From: Acridotheres tristis
Lineage: Eukaryota > Chordata > Aves > Passeriformes > Sturnidae
Length of the DNA stretch: 64,000 nucleotides
Direction: 5' to 3'
Assembly (NCBI GenBank): GCA_037013685.1
Contig: CM072899.1
Span: forward strand, 1,543,479-1,607,478
Under the pieces are notes generated by a model that did not search any database, was not told the origin of the DNA, and worked only from the letters and a program-made list of their open reading frames with translations. How positions within the stretch are numbered: position 1 is the first letter of the stretch; the number at the start of each line of letters is the position of its first letter. Positions 22,301 through 36,038 of the stretch are shown here, one piece after another. The position numbers were made by a program, and so were the translations under genes.

Positions 22301-25300
22301 TTTGAACCCTCTCAGAGCAGTCTGCAGATATTTTACCGTGTGCTCCTTGTGCTTCAGAGCCAGCCACAAACACCTGACGGACCCCAGGTGCAACTCCCCT
22401 GATGAAAACGTAATAAACACATTAACACTTGCTGCTAATTGCTCGGCTGGGAGACTGTGGCTGGGCCCTTTACAGCTCCATCCCTTCGTGCCGTGCAGTC
22501 CCTGCAGTGCCCTGTGGCCGGGGTTTGGGCTGTGTGGCCGCAGCCCTGGCCGGGCTCATCCCTTCATCCCGGGCTCCTGCTGCGTGCTAATGAGCTGCCG
22601 GAATATTCCCGAGGAAATGCACGCTGCACTGAGAGCTCTGGTAATGATGTTTGCAAATCCCGAGGAGGGCAAGTTGAAGATGAGTTTATTTAAGCGTGCC
22701 TTAGCTGCGCGGAGAGGGCTGACCTTGGAAAATGCTGCGTTTGAACAACGCAGTTTATCAAAATATCTCCAAGTGCTTTTGTACAGAGAGAGATGAACTT
22801 TGTTTCCTTTCTTGTACTGATAAGAAAACTGACGCAGGGGCACATGAAAAAAAGTTAAGCAGTGGTTGAGCTCTTGGTTATCACAGGGCTCTGCATTTCA
22901 TCCCTTCCCGTGTGCTGCTCTTGCAGCATCGATTGGGTAATAGGAACCATAAATCTCTTTGCCAATACACAGACACTCACAAAGTCTTGACTCTGAGTAG
23001 CAAAAGTTTTAAAACTCAATGTTTGGTCACATCCCTGGATGTAAGCAAAAAGTTAGAGCAACGAGAACAACTCAGCTCTCACCATGCAAATAGATTCCTC
23101 ATTAATAGTAATATATTTTTGTAAAAAATTAGTGTTTCTTGATGTGTTTCAGGTAATTAAATTCACTCCTATTTTTGGCCTGGCAGCAGCAAGTGAGCCA
23201 TTTACAGAGACTAGATGGACCACTCATCTCCTGGCTAAAACTGTGCTGATGTTTTGCAGGCCATCTTTCCTGAGTGTATTATTCTATTTTTCTTAACAGA
23301 GCAGCCTTTCAGTTAAACAGACTTCTGTATAACAGTATTGCCTCAAAAGAAACTCATTACCAAGTGAGACACACAGCTTCCTCCCACACTGGACAAATTT
23401 CTTCCCTTTGAAGTGCACATCAAATTCCTTCTGTGCTCCCCATCTGCCTTGTATGAACAAACTTCATCTGACATCGGTGACCTCTGGCATTTCCCTCTGG
23501 GTGAGGGAGATGGATTTGCACACCACTCAAGTCTTTCATGGATTACATATGTAGCAGGCAGTTCCAGGGGATTGCAGGCAGTGTTTAAGTGGATGTAGCA
23601 GTGATAGAGCAGGCTCAGCAAACTCGTGCTGCCAGCTGTGCTTGGTGCTTTGGCTTGTGCTGCTGCTGCTTGCCAGAGGCAGAACTGCACGTTCTGCCAG
23701 AGCAAACGGAGCTGAGAGAGGATCCCCGTGGGTTTGCTGTCCTGCCTGTCCCCAGAATGTGTTGTAGGGAGGGTCTGGGTCGTGGTTAGTGTGACATGGT
23801 GGCTTTTGCCTTTTTACAGGGCTGTGCTTCCAGTGCCTTCAGCCCCCAGGTGATGACTGCAGCAGCTGGAGCTCTGTTGGCACCCGGAGAGGGCTTTCCT
23901 TGGCTGTGCCAGGGTCTGTGTTGGTGACACTGTGGGACAATGTGGTCACTGCCCTGCAAAGAGAAAGGACAGCAACACACACGGAGCTCTTTGGGGAAAA
24001 AAAGCCAATTTATTGTACAGACAGCCCGGATTTAAAGTGTGTTAGTGCAGCCAGGACAGGACAGGAGCTCATGGGACAATTGGGACAAACATCCTTGGGA
24101 CAGCACCTCAGGATGTGTCCCACGGCAAAGACACCAGGGGTTAATGTTGGTGATGAATTCCACTCTGTTTGTCACCGTGTTGTCACCCTGGGAGACTCCT
24201 CCCTAACTGAAGCTGCAGTCAGCTTGGCAGCCTGGGAATGGAGCTGAGAGTCAGGAGAAATCCAGGCCTGGAGAGAATTCCCAAGCTGTGATTCCCCGGC
24301 TCTATAAATGTGTGTGTGCACAGGGCTGTCAGCTGCTGGAGGTGACACTGCAGTGCCCCGTGGGCTGGCAGTGGCACAGTGACACCCTGGCTGTGAGATG
24401 TGCCAGGCTGGGAGTGCTCTGCTCTCAGAGCTGCCTTGGGGGGGGTTGATGTTGATTTTTGGGGTTTTCCTCAGCCTGCACATTCCCTGCACATTCCTGG
24501 CAGGAGAGGTTTGCAGTTCTGCTTTGTTTTGTCAAGGTGTGCTCTCCATCATTCAGGGCATTCCCCAGAGCCCTTGTTTGCCTTTGGGACACAACTTCCT
24601 TATCTGTGCTGGGAGTAACTGGGTCACAGAAAAGGCCTGGGGGTACCTGTGTGTATCAGTGCCCTCTGGGGTGTGGATATACACATTTCATACAGCGTTT
24701 GCATCTCAATTTGCCCCAAAGGACTATCGATTGAAGTTGTCTTATCAGAATCGAGATGTTTTCTTTTTTTTTCCCCTAGGTCTCACCTCTCTACCTCATA
24801 AAACAAGGTATAATGAGAATTTCTTTATTTTTTTTTAAGCTTATTTTTAAAATAAATCAATTAGTTTCCTGTTCTTTATTTTTCATCTCTAGTGTGGCCT
24901 CCTGCCTCTCAATACTCTGGTTTGAGTGGTTCCTTTTGGTGATCTGCTGTCAGTCGTGAGTGTTTAATCTTGCTGGTTAATGTCTCTCAAAAAGTACTGG
25001 AGTGCAAGTCATCTGAAAGCACGGGAGCAAAGGCTGAAGGAAAATTGTAGTGCTTAGTGAATAAATAGGAGGTGGAGTCAGGAATAATCACTTTTATCTT
25101 GAGCGAATGTTGGGTCAGGCATGATGGATCATGGAAAAAGTTCTTCTAATTCTCATCACATGAAGCATCTTGGTCTGAGCCTTTCCTTTATGGAATGATT
25201 TAAGAGTAATAAAAATGGGTTCAGGTTTGGTTTTTTCTTCACAAGCAACATTAGTTTAGTATATTATGAATTTTTCACTGTGATTCTGTACTGTTTATGC

Positions 25301-25964
25301 TTTCACAAAGATTTCACGTTGCATTTTTTTCATTTGCATTGTTGAAAAAAGATAAGTTTTGAGAATAAAAATGTCCCTTATCTTGTGTTGCTGCTCCATA
25401 ACTGTAATTTGGTTTAAATGAAATCCGTAATTTTTCCTTGTTGGTAGGACAACAGAAAACATAAAGGTGACATTAGAATAGGAATATGGATTAATGTTAA
25501 CTGTGTGTGCTGTGGTTAAATAAATCCCTTAATGATTACAGAATAATAATTCAGTGTGGCCTGCAGTAAGGCAGGATGCTTTTAAGGGGGGAGGAGCAGT
25601 ATAAAGAATGAATTATGTGTGTTTAATGTAGTATTTCACTGTGATAGTAAATCAATTCCCCTCATCAAATTACCCAAACAAATTTATGAGTGTGTGTGTA
25701 TCCAGAGCAATTAATAACCCATCTTGTGTAGGACTGAGAGATGTATTTAAAGGTTACAGCACAAAACTACAATTTATTTCAAAGGCATGATGCTTAAATG
25801 CTAAATGTTCCTTCTCAAAGACAATTTAGGAGGGAAGAAAATGAAACAAAGTAAGCTTATGTAGTATTTCAGTTTTTTCCAAGTTAATTGCCCTTCAGAG
25901 CTATTAGTTTTGATGGAACCCCTCAATTTTTATCTTAATGTTCTATGCAACACTGTTTTTGTTT
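19381..25964. other. Intergenic, unique sequence
   Basis: About 6.6 kb with no recognised repeat or gene. The longest open frame (22179-22796 on +, 205 codons) has no recognisable domain and no supporting splice or promoter context. It contains many Cys, Ser and Leu residues typical of chance frames. The part from 24.8 to 25.9 kb is AT-rich. Confidence 0.6.
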
Positions 25965-26150
25965 GGCTTTAAACTGACAGAGAGTAGGTTTAGGTTAGAT
26001 ATTAGGAAGGAGTTCTGGCACAGGGTGCCCAGAGCAGCTGTGGGTGTCCCTGGATCCCTGGCAGTGCCCAAGGCCAGGCTGGACATTGGGGTTTGGGACA
26101 GTGGGAGGTGTCCCTGCCATGGCAGGGGTGGAACCATTCTGGGATTCCAT
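25965..26150 (+). mobile_element. CR1 LINE 3' end with internal deletion
   Basis: GGTTTAGGTTAGATATTAGG is followed directly by AGGAGTTCTGGCACAGGGTG, skipping the GTGAGGGTGGGGAGG block. CCAAGGCCAGGCTGGACATT, GGAGGTGTCCCTGCCATGGC and CATTCTGGGATTCCATGG then follow in normal order. Confidence 0.92.
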
Positions 26151-29100
26151 GGACATCTGAGCCTTGGGAATGCTCCCAGTGCAGGTATGTGGGAGCCAGG
26201 AGCAGTGGGCTCTGTGTACCTTGGCATGTGCCAGCACTCACAGCAGCCATTCCTCAACATCCAAATCAAACCTGAAAGCACCAAGGGGAGGCTCCCAGGG
26301 AGGTTTCTGGGCAGTGTCCAGGTGGGAAGTTGAGGAGCAGCTCCCTGAGGTCCTTAGTCCTGCTCTGACTCTGTCCTTTGCATCCAGCCCCCATCACCAG
26401 GTGCTGAGCAGGCAGGGGAGGGAGGGAGGGCTGGTCCTGTTGGGAAAACATTTGGAGCTCTGCTTTCTGGTGAGCTGGGTTTCAAGAGGTTTGCATAGCA
26501 AGGCCTTCAGTTGCTCTCCCTGTTAGCAGAGTGCAAACAGTGACAGAACTCCTGTAATACAGATCAGCAAAAGAATCCTTTGTGGCAGCAGTCTGACGTG
26601 CTGATGGTTCTGGTGCCGTTTTGCAGGGAGATGAACACGGGAGGGAAGGCAGCTGTGCTTTTCCTCTCATGGGCTCGTCAGCTCTGACCACGTTACATGA
26701 AACGTGGACGAAATGAAAAGCAATCTTGCTTTCAAAGGATTGTTGGTGACCTTTAAATTAGGGCTGGGAGTCTCATCATACACTGCCAGGGCAGGAGACA
26801 TGACTTACTCCCCTTTCCCTTGGAACTGAAAGGTTATTTTCACTGAAATTACCACTTTTTACACAAAGGTCAAATCCATATAGCTGCATCTCGAGGAGGT
26901 AGTCAGTGACCTTGTTTATCTCCCAGCGTTTGCAACTTCATAATTCTGGATGGTTTTTTACACCCAGGTCTTGCTGGTGTCGTTCTTTTATAACATTTGA
27001 TGGGCTCGATGTTGAACTGCTGCAAATTGTTTCTGTTCACTCAGATGGAATAATGGTAAATGACCCTGGTGCTGGGCTCGTGCTCTGTAGGAGCTGTTGT
27101 TTAACTGATTTTTTTTTTCTGGCTGCTGTCTCCCTAAAAACCACTGCTTGCAGCCTCTGGTTTAGGGGTGTGAGCTGTTGGGCCTGCCAAGACTTTCTGT
27201 TGTCTATTTTAGTTGATGACTTGCACATAGTGATGGAAATCATGAATAAAATTTATAGGAGTCCCCTCAAGTGCCACAGGATTTCACTAGGATTAAATAC
27301 TCAAATTGTTTTAGGGACTTGCTCTTGGACCAGATTCTACAGCTCTGAGCTAGATAAAGAATTCCTTTCCCAAAGGGTTTTAGGAAAAAAAAAAACCACA
27401 ACTCCCTGCTATTGAGGATATGTTATTTGTCACCTTATATACTTGAAAGAACCAAGAACTTGAGCCATATTTTTGCACCATAAAGAGATGGTAACTTGAT
27501 TCTATTTTAATCAAGTAAAAACTTGAATTCAGAATAGTGGTCATGTGATGCTTATATAAACTAGGTTTAAAAATTAATTATTCTTTTGTACCCTTTTTTT
27601 TTTTAAAGGGGGAGTGGGCTAGACCATATTTAAATTTTCAGTTGTTTGTTTTTTAAATTGTGTCTAACACTAAGTACAAGTATTGAGATTCAGGAAAGTA
27701 AAGCGGATATGGACTCCTCGGTTAGACTTTCAATTATTTTTGTTTGGCTTGTAGGAGAAACATGTCTCTGTTTATAGCTTCTAATGTTTGTTAATGTTAA
27801 TTTCGTGTCTAGTTACAGTGTGATCTAAACATGTGCCGAGAGATGGCGGTGCAAGGCTGCTCCATGTGCTGGCTGAAGGCAGGTCTGAGACCTGGGAAAA
27901 TCTCAGCTTTTGGTGGCTTTTCCTAGAACAGACCAACATCTATCAGTTCGCATCCCACAAGCTGCGGGTTGAGAAAATAACCAGAATTAAGGCGATTGTC
28001 TGCCTTGCAGTGCTCTGTCAGCTCTGGGATGTTTCACTTCCATCCTGCATGCACAGTGCACTTCGAACGTGTGCTTTGGCTGGGGTAGGGTTAATTTGGG
28101 TCTCGGTAGCTGCTTCTGTGCTGTGTTTCACTCAGAAATCCAAAAGCAATTCTGAGGCTGGCATCATTTCCATCCCCTGACAGCCGTGGTGCTGCAGTGA
28201 TTTCTGTTAAAAAGGACAATTCCCTCAAAGTGAGTGCCCTGCTATTCCTGCTAGGTGCTGTATGGGCTCAGGTGAGGCAAGGCTGGACAGGTAATCCCTC
28301 TCATCTCTCAGAGTTCCGAGGTGTCTGCTGTGCAAGCCTTTCTCCTGAGCTGTTGTACAGCCCCGTGTTCCAGGCACACAACAGAGCTGTCAATGCTGAA
28401 AAAACTCCCTTTTTGTCTGCTCAATACCCAAGTGTTTGTTGGAGGAGGTGGCTGGGAGATGAGGGGGATCCTGCTGTGTTTCCCTGTTCACCTGGCGTGG
28501 CCTGGCTGTCTGCAGGAGGTTTTTCTTCTCTTCTGGGGGGCTGTTCCTGTGTTGGACAGGTGTGGGTGAAGGCTCAGAGTTTGTCAGCAGTGCTGGTACC
28601 TTCCTGTAGCTCCCAGGGTCATGAATTCCTGCTGTCAGGCAAGGCAGGCTGTGGGTTATGATTTCTGCTCGAGTGCTGGCTGGGGAGAGCAGCCCCCCAG
28701 GAATGAGGAGAACCCCCTGCCCTGAGCCCCCCTGTGCCAGGTGTGTCCCCCGGGGCTCACCTGGGCTGCTACTGCTTGGGGAAGGATTCAGGTCAGGCTG
28801 GAAATGTTTGGGGAAGGACACTCTCCAAGAACACAAGTACTAGTAGAAAAAACTCTTCACTTAGTGCCATTTGTAGCTAAAATCTGAGGCTGCTTCCATG
28901 ACATGACACTGGCACTAGACTGTGTTCCCTCTATTCACATGGGATGTTTATCATAGCACGTTATCAGGACAGTTTTGTCATGTTCTGTCTAAATTTTGTA
29001 TGTCTTAATACAACCCAATGCTGTTTGCTAATATCTCCGTTACTATAATAAATACTTCATGTTCTTATTCCGATTTTTTAGCTTTTCATAATTTTAATTC

Positions 29101-29719
29101 AGAGTAAATGTGAGGTTTCTTACCTGATATAGACATCTTGTCTATTTTTTAATTTACTCCTGAATTTAATTGGTCTGAAAGCTTTCATATACACTCCAGT
29201 CATTCTGAAGACGTTCTCCACTTGAGGAAAACGAAGCAATAACCTGTGCAATAAGAACAAAATGTATAACTACTTGAAAACTAAACCTAAACTTGTGTGT
29301 CCTTCCTGGTGTGTGTCCCAAAGCCATGACTGCAGTCATGCTCTCAGTGGGTTTGTGTCTGTGTTCAGCTCTAGTGCAGATGGCTGGCAGGAGACCAAAC
29401 ATTGGTTCTTGGCCAACAGGACATAAAAGTGGGAAGCCAAACTCTGAGCAGGAGTCCAGAGAGGCCTGGCCCTTGATCCGTGTCAGCAGAGGCTGGTGCA
29501 GCCTCACTGTGCTGTGCTTTTTTTACTTTTATGCCCACATCAGGGGGATTTCAGAAAGGAGATGAGTGAAGGATGGGAGAAAAGAGGGCCAGAGGACAAA
29601 TGACTCATCAAAGATTCCCCAGCAGGATGTGGCAGAGGATTCAGGTCTTTTGAGTGCATCCTGAGCTCCTTGCCAAAGTGGCACAGCCAGAGCAGAGCAC
29701 CCAGAGCTGCTGCTGCTGC
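26151..29719. other. Intergenic, unique sequence
   Basis: No gene is recognised. Short T and A runs lie near 27110-27118, 27388-27399 and 27593-27606. The 28.3-28.8 kb part is GC-richer but carries no coding signature that I can identify. Confidence 0.6.
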
Positions 29720-29952
29720 CATGGCTCTCCTTGTCCCTGTCCCCTCTGTGTCCTGCCAGCCGTGGCTCTCCTTGTCCCTGTCCCCTCTGTGTCCGGCCAG
29801 CCGTGGCTCTCCTTGTCCCTGTCCCCTCTGTGTCCTGGCAGCCGTGGCTCTCCTTGTCCCTGTCCCCTCTGTGTCCTGGCAGCCGTGGCTCTCCTTGTCC
29901 CTGTCCCCTCTGTGTCCTGGCAGCCGTGGCTCTCCTTGTCCCTGTCCCCTGA
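29720..29952. repeat. Minisatellite, 41-bp unit, about 5.6 copies
   Basis: Units of CCGTGGCTCTCCTTGTCCCT followed by GTCCCCTCTGTGTCCTGGCAG repeat with an exact 41-bp period: the matching T falls at 29722, 29763, 29804, 29845, 29886 and 29927. Copies differ by only one or two bases (GCCAG or GGCAG). The strand shown is pyrimidine-rich. Confidence 0.96.
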
Positions 29953-32900
29953 GAGCAGCAGCCTTCTGGTTAGACCTGGTTTTACAGAGGAGTGAGCATC
30001 ATCTTCAGCATCCAACACCTTTGTCGTTTTTGTGCTGTTATGGGGTGTCAGAAGAAATATTCCCTAAATTCTTGTTTTTTGGGGATGATGGGCCACACGT
30101 TGTGGCAGGCAGTGTGAGGGTGCTGTGCCTCATCCCACGGGGCACAATGGCCAGTCTGTGTTCCAGATGAAATGTGCTCGGCATTTGGAATCTTCTTTTT
30201 TGGGATTATCTGCACATATGCCAGGGGGGCAGAGAGAAAAGCCTTTTGTTGGGGGTGTCAGTGCTGTTTGCTGCCAGGGATGGATTATTTAGTGTGCCTG
30301 GACAACCCCTGGGGTTGCTCCCGAGTTTTTAGTTGATCCCTCCCTAAACCTGTGGTCCTGGAGTTCTAATGAATGAAGTATATTATTGTTACCATCACAA
30401 ATTTAGTTTGAGTATTGAGAGACTCTTAAGATTAAAGGGGAAAATTGATTCCTATTGATAAGAAAACTGAATGCAATTACCAAGGGTTTTTGCCATCTGT
30501 CAGCATTATGTATACATATATATATATATATATAAAAATATCCCCAACCTCTCCAGTAATTTTGAAAATCAATTTCTATTTTATCCCCTTCCATATGTTT
30601 TCATGGAGTGCCCTGTTCTGTACACCAGTTCAATCTTATGCTAAAATCTGTTTTGTTTATGTTGTATATTCATCCCTTTTATTTTTGTGCTCACAATATT
30701 TTTTGGGTTTCTTCGGATCCGTTCTCATTTCAGGACTTTTTACTTCAGGCAGCAGTTGAGGGGTAAAGAGAAAAATTCACTTGACCTAGTTATGGAACTG
30801 AAGCCTGCAAAGTGTACACTGGTGGGGAGTCTCCTTGCTGGAACTGTGCATTTTGATTCCTGATTGGCTTTGTCTTTCCATCTGTTCCTCTCCTCTGCAG
30901 CTCCTGCACTGTCTCTCAGCGAGGCTGTGATTGCTGGAGTGTTTTATTGTGTGCCACACTGTTGGGGACTGGCTGCTGACTTCTTTCTACTCTGCTGCTC
31001 TGCCTTTGTTCCCCTGACTCAGATCTGCCTCTTGCTCTGACAGACGCTTTCCTTCCAGGGAAAAGACTCTGACAAGATTTTTATGGGAAGTAACAAAGCC
31101 TGAATATTTTCTTTTTTTTTTTTTTCTGCATAGGATCTACTTTTTCTTGTGGCCTTTTATCTGAGTTTGCTCTTGTCTTCTACCTTCACTATGTCATTTC
31201 AGAACTTCATGTTTCCTGTGGTTCTGTCACATAATCTTAGTGAGAATTAGGATGTTTGCTGTTAGAGCTGAAACCCTTTTTTTTCCTGACTATGAGAATG
31301 AGTTGAGCAGTGCCTTGAGCTATATGCTGGATTTATTCTCCCTGCCCTTGCCCTCCATCAGGTTTGTTCCCTTCTCTTTATTGTGGAAGTGTAAATGCAG
31401 AGCAGCCAGACTGGTTTGTGCTGGGTTTCACTGGGCCAGCAGCTGGAGTAGAGACCTGGCTGCTGGGGTTGCCTCACTAAACACATCACAAACAGAAAAG
31501 GAGTGGCTTTGTGACTTGGTGTTTGGAGGGAGGATGCTGCTGGTCAGGCTTGGTCTGTGCTGAGGGGATGTTGCCAAGTGATCCCAGGCTTGGGATCATG
31601 AAATGCTCTTGTGGTGTTTTTCTTCATTCCAGTCACCTGAGAAGGATGTACATGTGGTGAAGGAATTTGATTAATTAGTTCATATCCAAAATTAACATTT
31701 TCTTTAAAAAAAGAAAATAGTGTGGAACTTTGTACTCTTCCCTTTCTTCTCACGCTCACTTTCCATTGTTTTCCCAGGGGCTTCTGAAACATAATGGAAA
31801 TTATAAGTAAATTTTTCTATCACAATTGGCACACAGTGCTATTGCCAATATAAACAAAACACTCCAACTGTTTTAATGCAAGAGAGAGATAACAAAGAGA
31901 GGGAAATAAAACCTGCCTTGCTCACAGGAGCTGCAGCCCCAAGTTTTGCATTTCCAACGTCCTTTAGTGCAAACCCAGCAGTTTTGGACAGGTTCAGTTC
32001 CAATATCCTTCACCATCAGTCACAAATGCAGCTCCTCCTGAGGGAGGAGACTGTAGAATGGGATGAACTCTGGTTTTTGGGAGGCCAGAACACAGGAGCT
32101 ATGGCACTTTCTGGCCTTAGAAGCTGTAAAATGGATCTGTGGCTTTTTGATGGGTCCCAGCTATGTTTGGGGACGAGTGATTGCCTTTGTCCCTGGGCTC
32201 CCAGTGACTCCCCCAGGCAAGCACAGGAACTGTCCCATTGCAGGCAGGCTCTGCTGGGCTGGCAGTGTCTGCATCTGTTTGTTACAGCATGGGGAAAAGA
32301 GCTGTAGTTCATAACAGGTATAAAATATTTCTGGTTTCTATCAAGCACTTGGGTTCTTCACAAATGAGAAAACAGCTGTTGGACCAGTTTAATTGGTTAA
32401 TCACCACTGATTGTGATTTGTCTCTGTAAAAAGAAATGGATCTCAGATAATCCAAGCATTTCTCACTGAGATCAAGAGAATTGTGACAGTTCACACCGGC
32501 AGAGAATTTGCCACTAAGGGACATCAGGTTGGCTGTTTAATTACAGGAATTAAAGTATGTTCATATCAACTTGTTTATGAATGATTTCCCATGACTCATT
32601 GGCTTTGTTTCACTTAATTTTGAGTGAAATAATAAAGTACTATTTTACCTTAATCAAGTAAGATTTGTAGCCTGGTGCTCAGTACCGTAATGTGCAAAAG
32701 ACTGTTAAGCATTTAAACAAAATAGGAATTGAATTAGTGAGACACTGAGCTTTAAAAAAGGAATTGCTGTGTGTGTGAGGTATCTGCTTCCATGAAGACA
32801 TCTGGAGTTTCTGCCTACTCTGCATATTTGATGGTGTGGAACATCTTTAAGCATATTCTTTTTGAAATATGTCAGCTTCCAGTGGCACAGGAGAACATAA

Positions 32901-34546
32901 TGCCATTGCCTGTGACATGATTTGCAGGCTGAAGTTCTCTGAGCCAATGCTGCCCTGCTGCTGCAGAAGCAGCTGTGCTTTAGGATGTTTTAAAATCCTT
33001 TCAATAAGGGCTGCTTCTGTAGATGGAATCATTTCCCTGTGGTGCCAGTGGGTGAGCTGGGGATGGTTCAGTACCAAGTGCTGGACGTTTTCTGTCATTT
33101 CTAAGGAGGAGCTGAATTTTTTTTTTTTCCCCCCAGTTGGATCCAAGTTCAGCTTGTACAGAATTGGGATGTTTGATGTAACTTGAAGCCACATCAACTT
33201 GCATCAGCTCATCTGCTGAAAAAATGAGAAATGTAAGAACTGCTGCAAGTCTGACAATTGCAATCTCTAGCAGGTTCTTCTGCCTCTGAAGTGAGGGCAG
33301 CCTGTGCAATGCTGTTATAATTCCACGTTCTGGGAATTGGTACCAGCACAAATTCCCATCTCCCATCCCCTGGCTGTTTGGGGTTTTCCATGGGGCATGT
33401 CTGAGCTGCCGGGAAGTGCTGGAGGTGATGGCAGCAGTGGAATGGGGGGTCTGCAGGTGACTGCACAATGTTTTATTCCTTTTTCTCTTGGGAGGGAGGT
33501 GACCTCGAGCTTGGCCGTTCCTCCAGTCCGGGTGTGGTGCTGCTTCAAAGCCTTCCTGTCATCTTCTGCCTCCCTTTTATGCCTTGAAGAAGCGAGGGAA
33601 AAGCAGCAGCTGAAAAGCAGAACATTCCCTAAATTGCCATTCCAGAGGCTATAAAGGAAAAAAAGACCCTCGGGTGACCTCCCTGTGTTTGGTTCCTGCT
33701 TGTACAATTGTTATTTTGTAGTGTTGGTGTAGCAGGAGCAGCAGCGTCCCGTGCTGTTCATGGAAAAGCAGAGGTAAGAACAAGAGAGGGAATATTTACT
33801 GTGAAGTCAAAACGTGACCCGGGCTGCTTGTGGAAAAATTGCAATGGACTTCACATCTGGAGGTGTTTCCTGATAAATTGTACAGGTGCATTCTAGGGTA
33901 AGGGTGTTTTTATAAGTGTGAGTTACTAAAATGACTGGAAACTCTGAAAAGCCAACTTGAAAGTTTGAGGGAAACATTTAAAAGAAATCTAGACCTGAAG
34001 GGAAAAAAATAACCGTGGCATTGACTGTCTTTGTGATAAGGTCTGAGATTTTTCTCAAATAATTAGCAGGATATAAATATATCAGTTCAAAGAAATGTGC
34101 AAGTCTCTTCTGACAAACATTATCTAGAGGCTTTCTTTTTATCTGCAGGCATTGTTTCTTGTGCATCCATGGTTACTTACTCTCCCAAAAGGGGGAAAAA
34201 AAAAACCCTTATCTGTTTCTAGGTATTGTTTTACCTCTGGCTAGAGCTGTGCTATGGGTGAAAGTTTTCTGCATAATCTATCCTGGGAAACGGTCAATAA
34301 CTAAACCAGAGTAAAAGTTAATTACCAGCCAGTTAGTAAGGCCATTAAAAACATGCCCGGGGGAAGAAGAGGCTCTGGAGATCAAAAGGAGGTGAGAAGT
34401 GAACACTTCTCAGTCGGATTGTGTGTGAAAGGGAGGAGAGTAGTTCATGCACATGAAATAAAGGAAGGCACAAGTTGTAACTCAGCGGTTAAATGTGATC
34501 TGCTCAAGATCTTTCAGTCGAAAAATAAAATTATCTCAGATAATCG
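29953..34546. other. Intergenic, unique sequence with a TA microsatellite
   Basis: It holds a TA dinucleotide run at 30511-30535 and T tracts near 31109-31124 and 33118-33130. The 30.87-31.1 kb stretch has the base texture of a possible old LTR, but I could not find paired ends or a polypurine tract. I see no gene. Confidence 0.55.
30511..30535. repeat. TA dinucleotide microsatellite
   Basis: TATACATATATATATATATA and onward, about 12 TA units with one C interruption. Confidence 0.9.
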
Positions 34547-34652
34547 TAGTGTGGTTTGGGTTGGAAGGGACCTTAAAAATCACCTCATTTCACCCCCCTG
34601 CCATGGGCAGGGACACCTTGCACACACCAGGGTGCTCCAAGCCTTTGATGCC
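34547..34652 (-). mobile_element. CR1 LINE 3' terminus, antisense
   Basis: GTGGTTTGGGTTGGAAGGGA, CCTTAAAAATCACCTCATTT, CCATGGGCAGGGACACCTTG and GGTGCTCCAAGCC are the reverse-complement CR1 terminus. It is truncated after about 105 bp. Confidence 0.88.
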
Positions 34653-35940
34653 ACAGAACAGGAGCACAGTTGATATTTCCTGCAGAGCAGCTGCCGGGAG
34701 TGTCTGAGAAGATCCCAAATCCATCTTTTCCCGGCCTCTTCGTCGGGAATCCCTGTGGCACACAAAGCAGAGCATTGCCTTTTCTCGTGGGGGTTCCTGT
34801 GTCCCACTGGTTTGGCCCTGGTGGGGATGGCCAGAGTGGCCCTGGGAGCAGGGGCAGCCCAGGCTGGTGTGACATCCCTCTGTGACACATGGGCTCAGGG
34901 GCTGGGGACACTGGGAGCCTGGCCACATTAATAATATTATTATTATTGCTGTGTTCAGCAGCAAAAACAGCAGAAAGGAGATGATGGGGTAAAAACTGGA
35001 CTCTGGGATACTTCACTTAATTTTAGTGCTTTGCTAATGTGCTTTCTAGGATGAGTTGAAGTGCCTGAGAAGCATGCCTGGATCTTGTTGAGCCTGGGTA
35101 AGAACTAGCCCCATTCTGTCACATAGTCTGTGTTTTAATAAGCCTTGTGCAAGGAGTCTGTGTGCTCCACAGCAGAGCAGAGGTGACCTAAGAGACTTGT
35201 GGGTAATAATTCATATTCTGTAATTATGAGTTTTCTCTAACTCCCCTTCCTGCTTCCCATCTGCCTTTAATTTCTACTCAGTGAAAAATCTAAGATTTTC
35301 TAGCTCAGAATTCACATTCTGCTTGGTGTCATAAAGAACAAACGTTTGCTGTGGGATGAGACACTTGATCTGCTGCTGCACTGAAGGTGTGCAGGGACCT
35401 CCAGGGAACTGAGATTGCTGAACAGGAACAAAAATACTGAATTTAATCTGAAATGTGAAGGTCGATCCTCATCAGTCCATGGGCTCAGTAGCTGATTGCA
35501 GTCTCAGCCTGGGCAATGTGGGCAGCCTTTTCCTGCAAAGGGAGATGTCTCATCCCACTGGAGCTGCAGGATGAGGTACATGGAAATAACAACCCCAGTG
35601 AACTCTGACTGCTGATGGTGCTGCTGGAGCTGGACAGGGCAAACACCAAGCACTGGGGGCTTGGAATGGGCTCTCACTGTGGGCAGCTTTTCCTGAGCTC
35701 TGATGTCAAGGCTGAGTGCTGCCAGAGCCTGAAGGGTGAGGAGGAGACAAAAAACCTGGGAAAACTGGGATTGCCTCAGGTAGGAATTTGTTGGAGACCT
35801 GGAAAGCAAGTTTAGGTTAGGAAAGGCTGCAGAGCCAGAGCTGTGGGACTTCAGGGGACAAAGGGGAGAACTCACTTCAACATCTGCATGGAAAATGCTG
35901 TGGGTATTTCACTAATGCTCTATTCTAAAACCAAGTCCGT

Positions 35941-36038
35941 GTGGCACTTGGGGATGTGGTTTCATGTACCTGGTGGGATTCACTCCAACATTGGACTTGA
36001 TCTTGGAGGCTTTGTCCAACACCAATGAGTCTATGATG
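35941..36038 (+). mobile_element. CR1 LINE 3' tail, sense, older subfamily
   Basis: GTGGCACTTGGGGATGTGGT, GGACTTGATCTTGGAGGCTT and TGTCCAACACCAATGAGTCT followed by ATGATG match the CR1 tail type that reads GTGGCACTTGGGGAT...GGTCTTTTCCAACC...ATTCTATGAT. Confidence 0.8.

Noticed and set aside
30870..31100. Possible solo LTR starting near TGTTGGGGACTGG
   Set aside because: I could not identify matching ends, a target-site duplication or a conserved polyadenylation block, so the resemblance is too weak.
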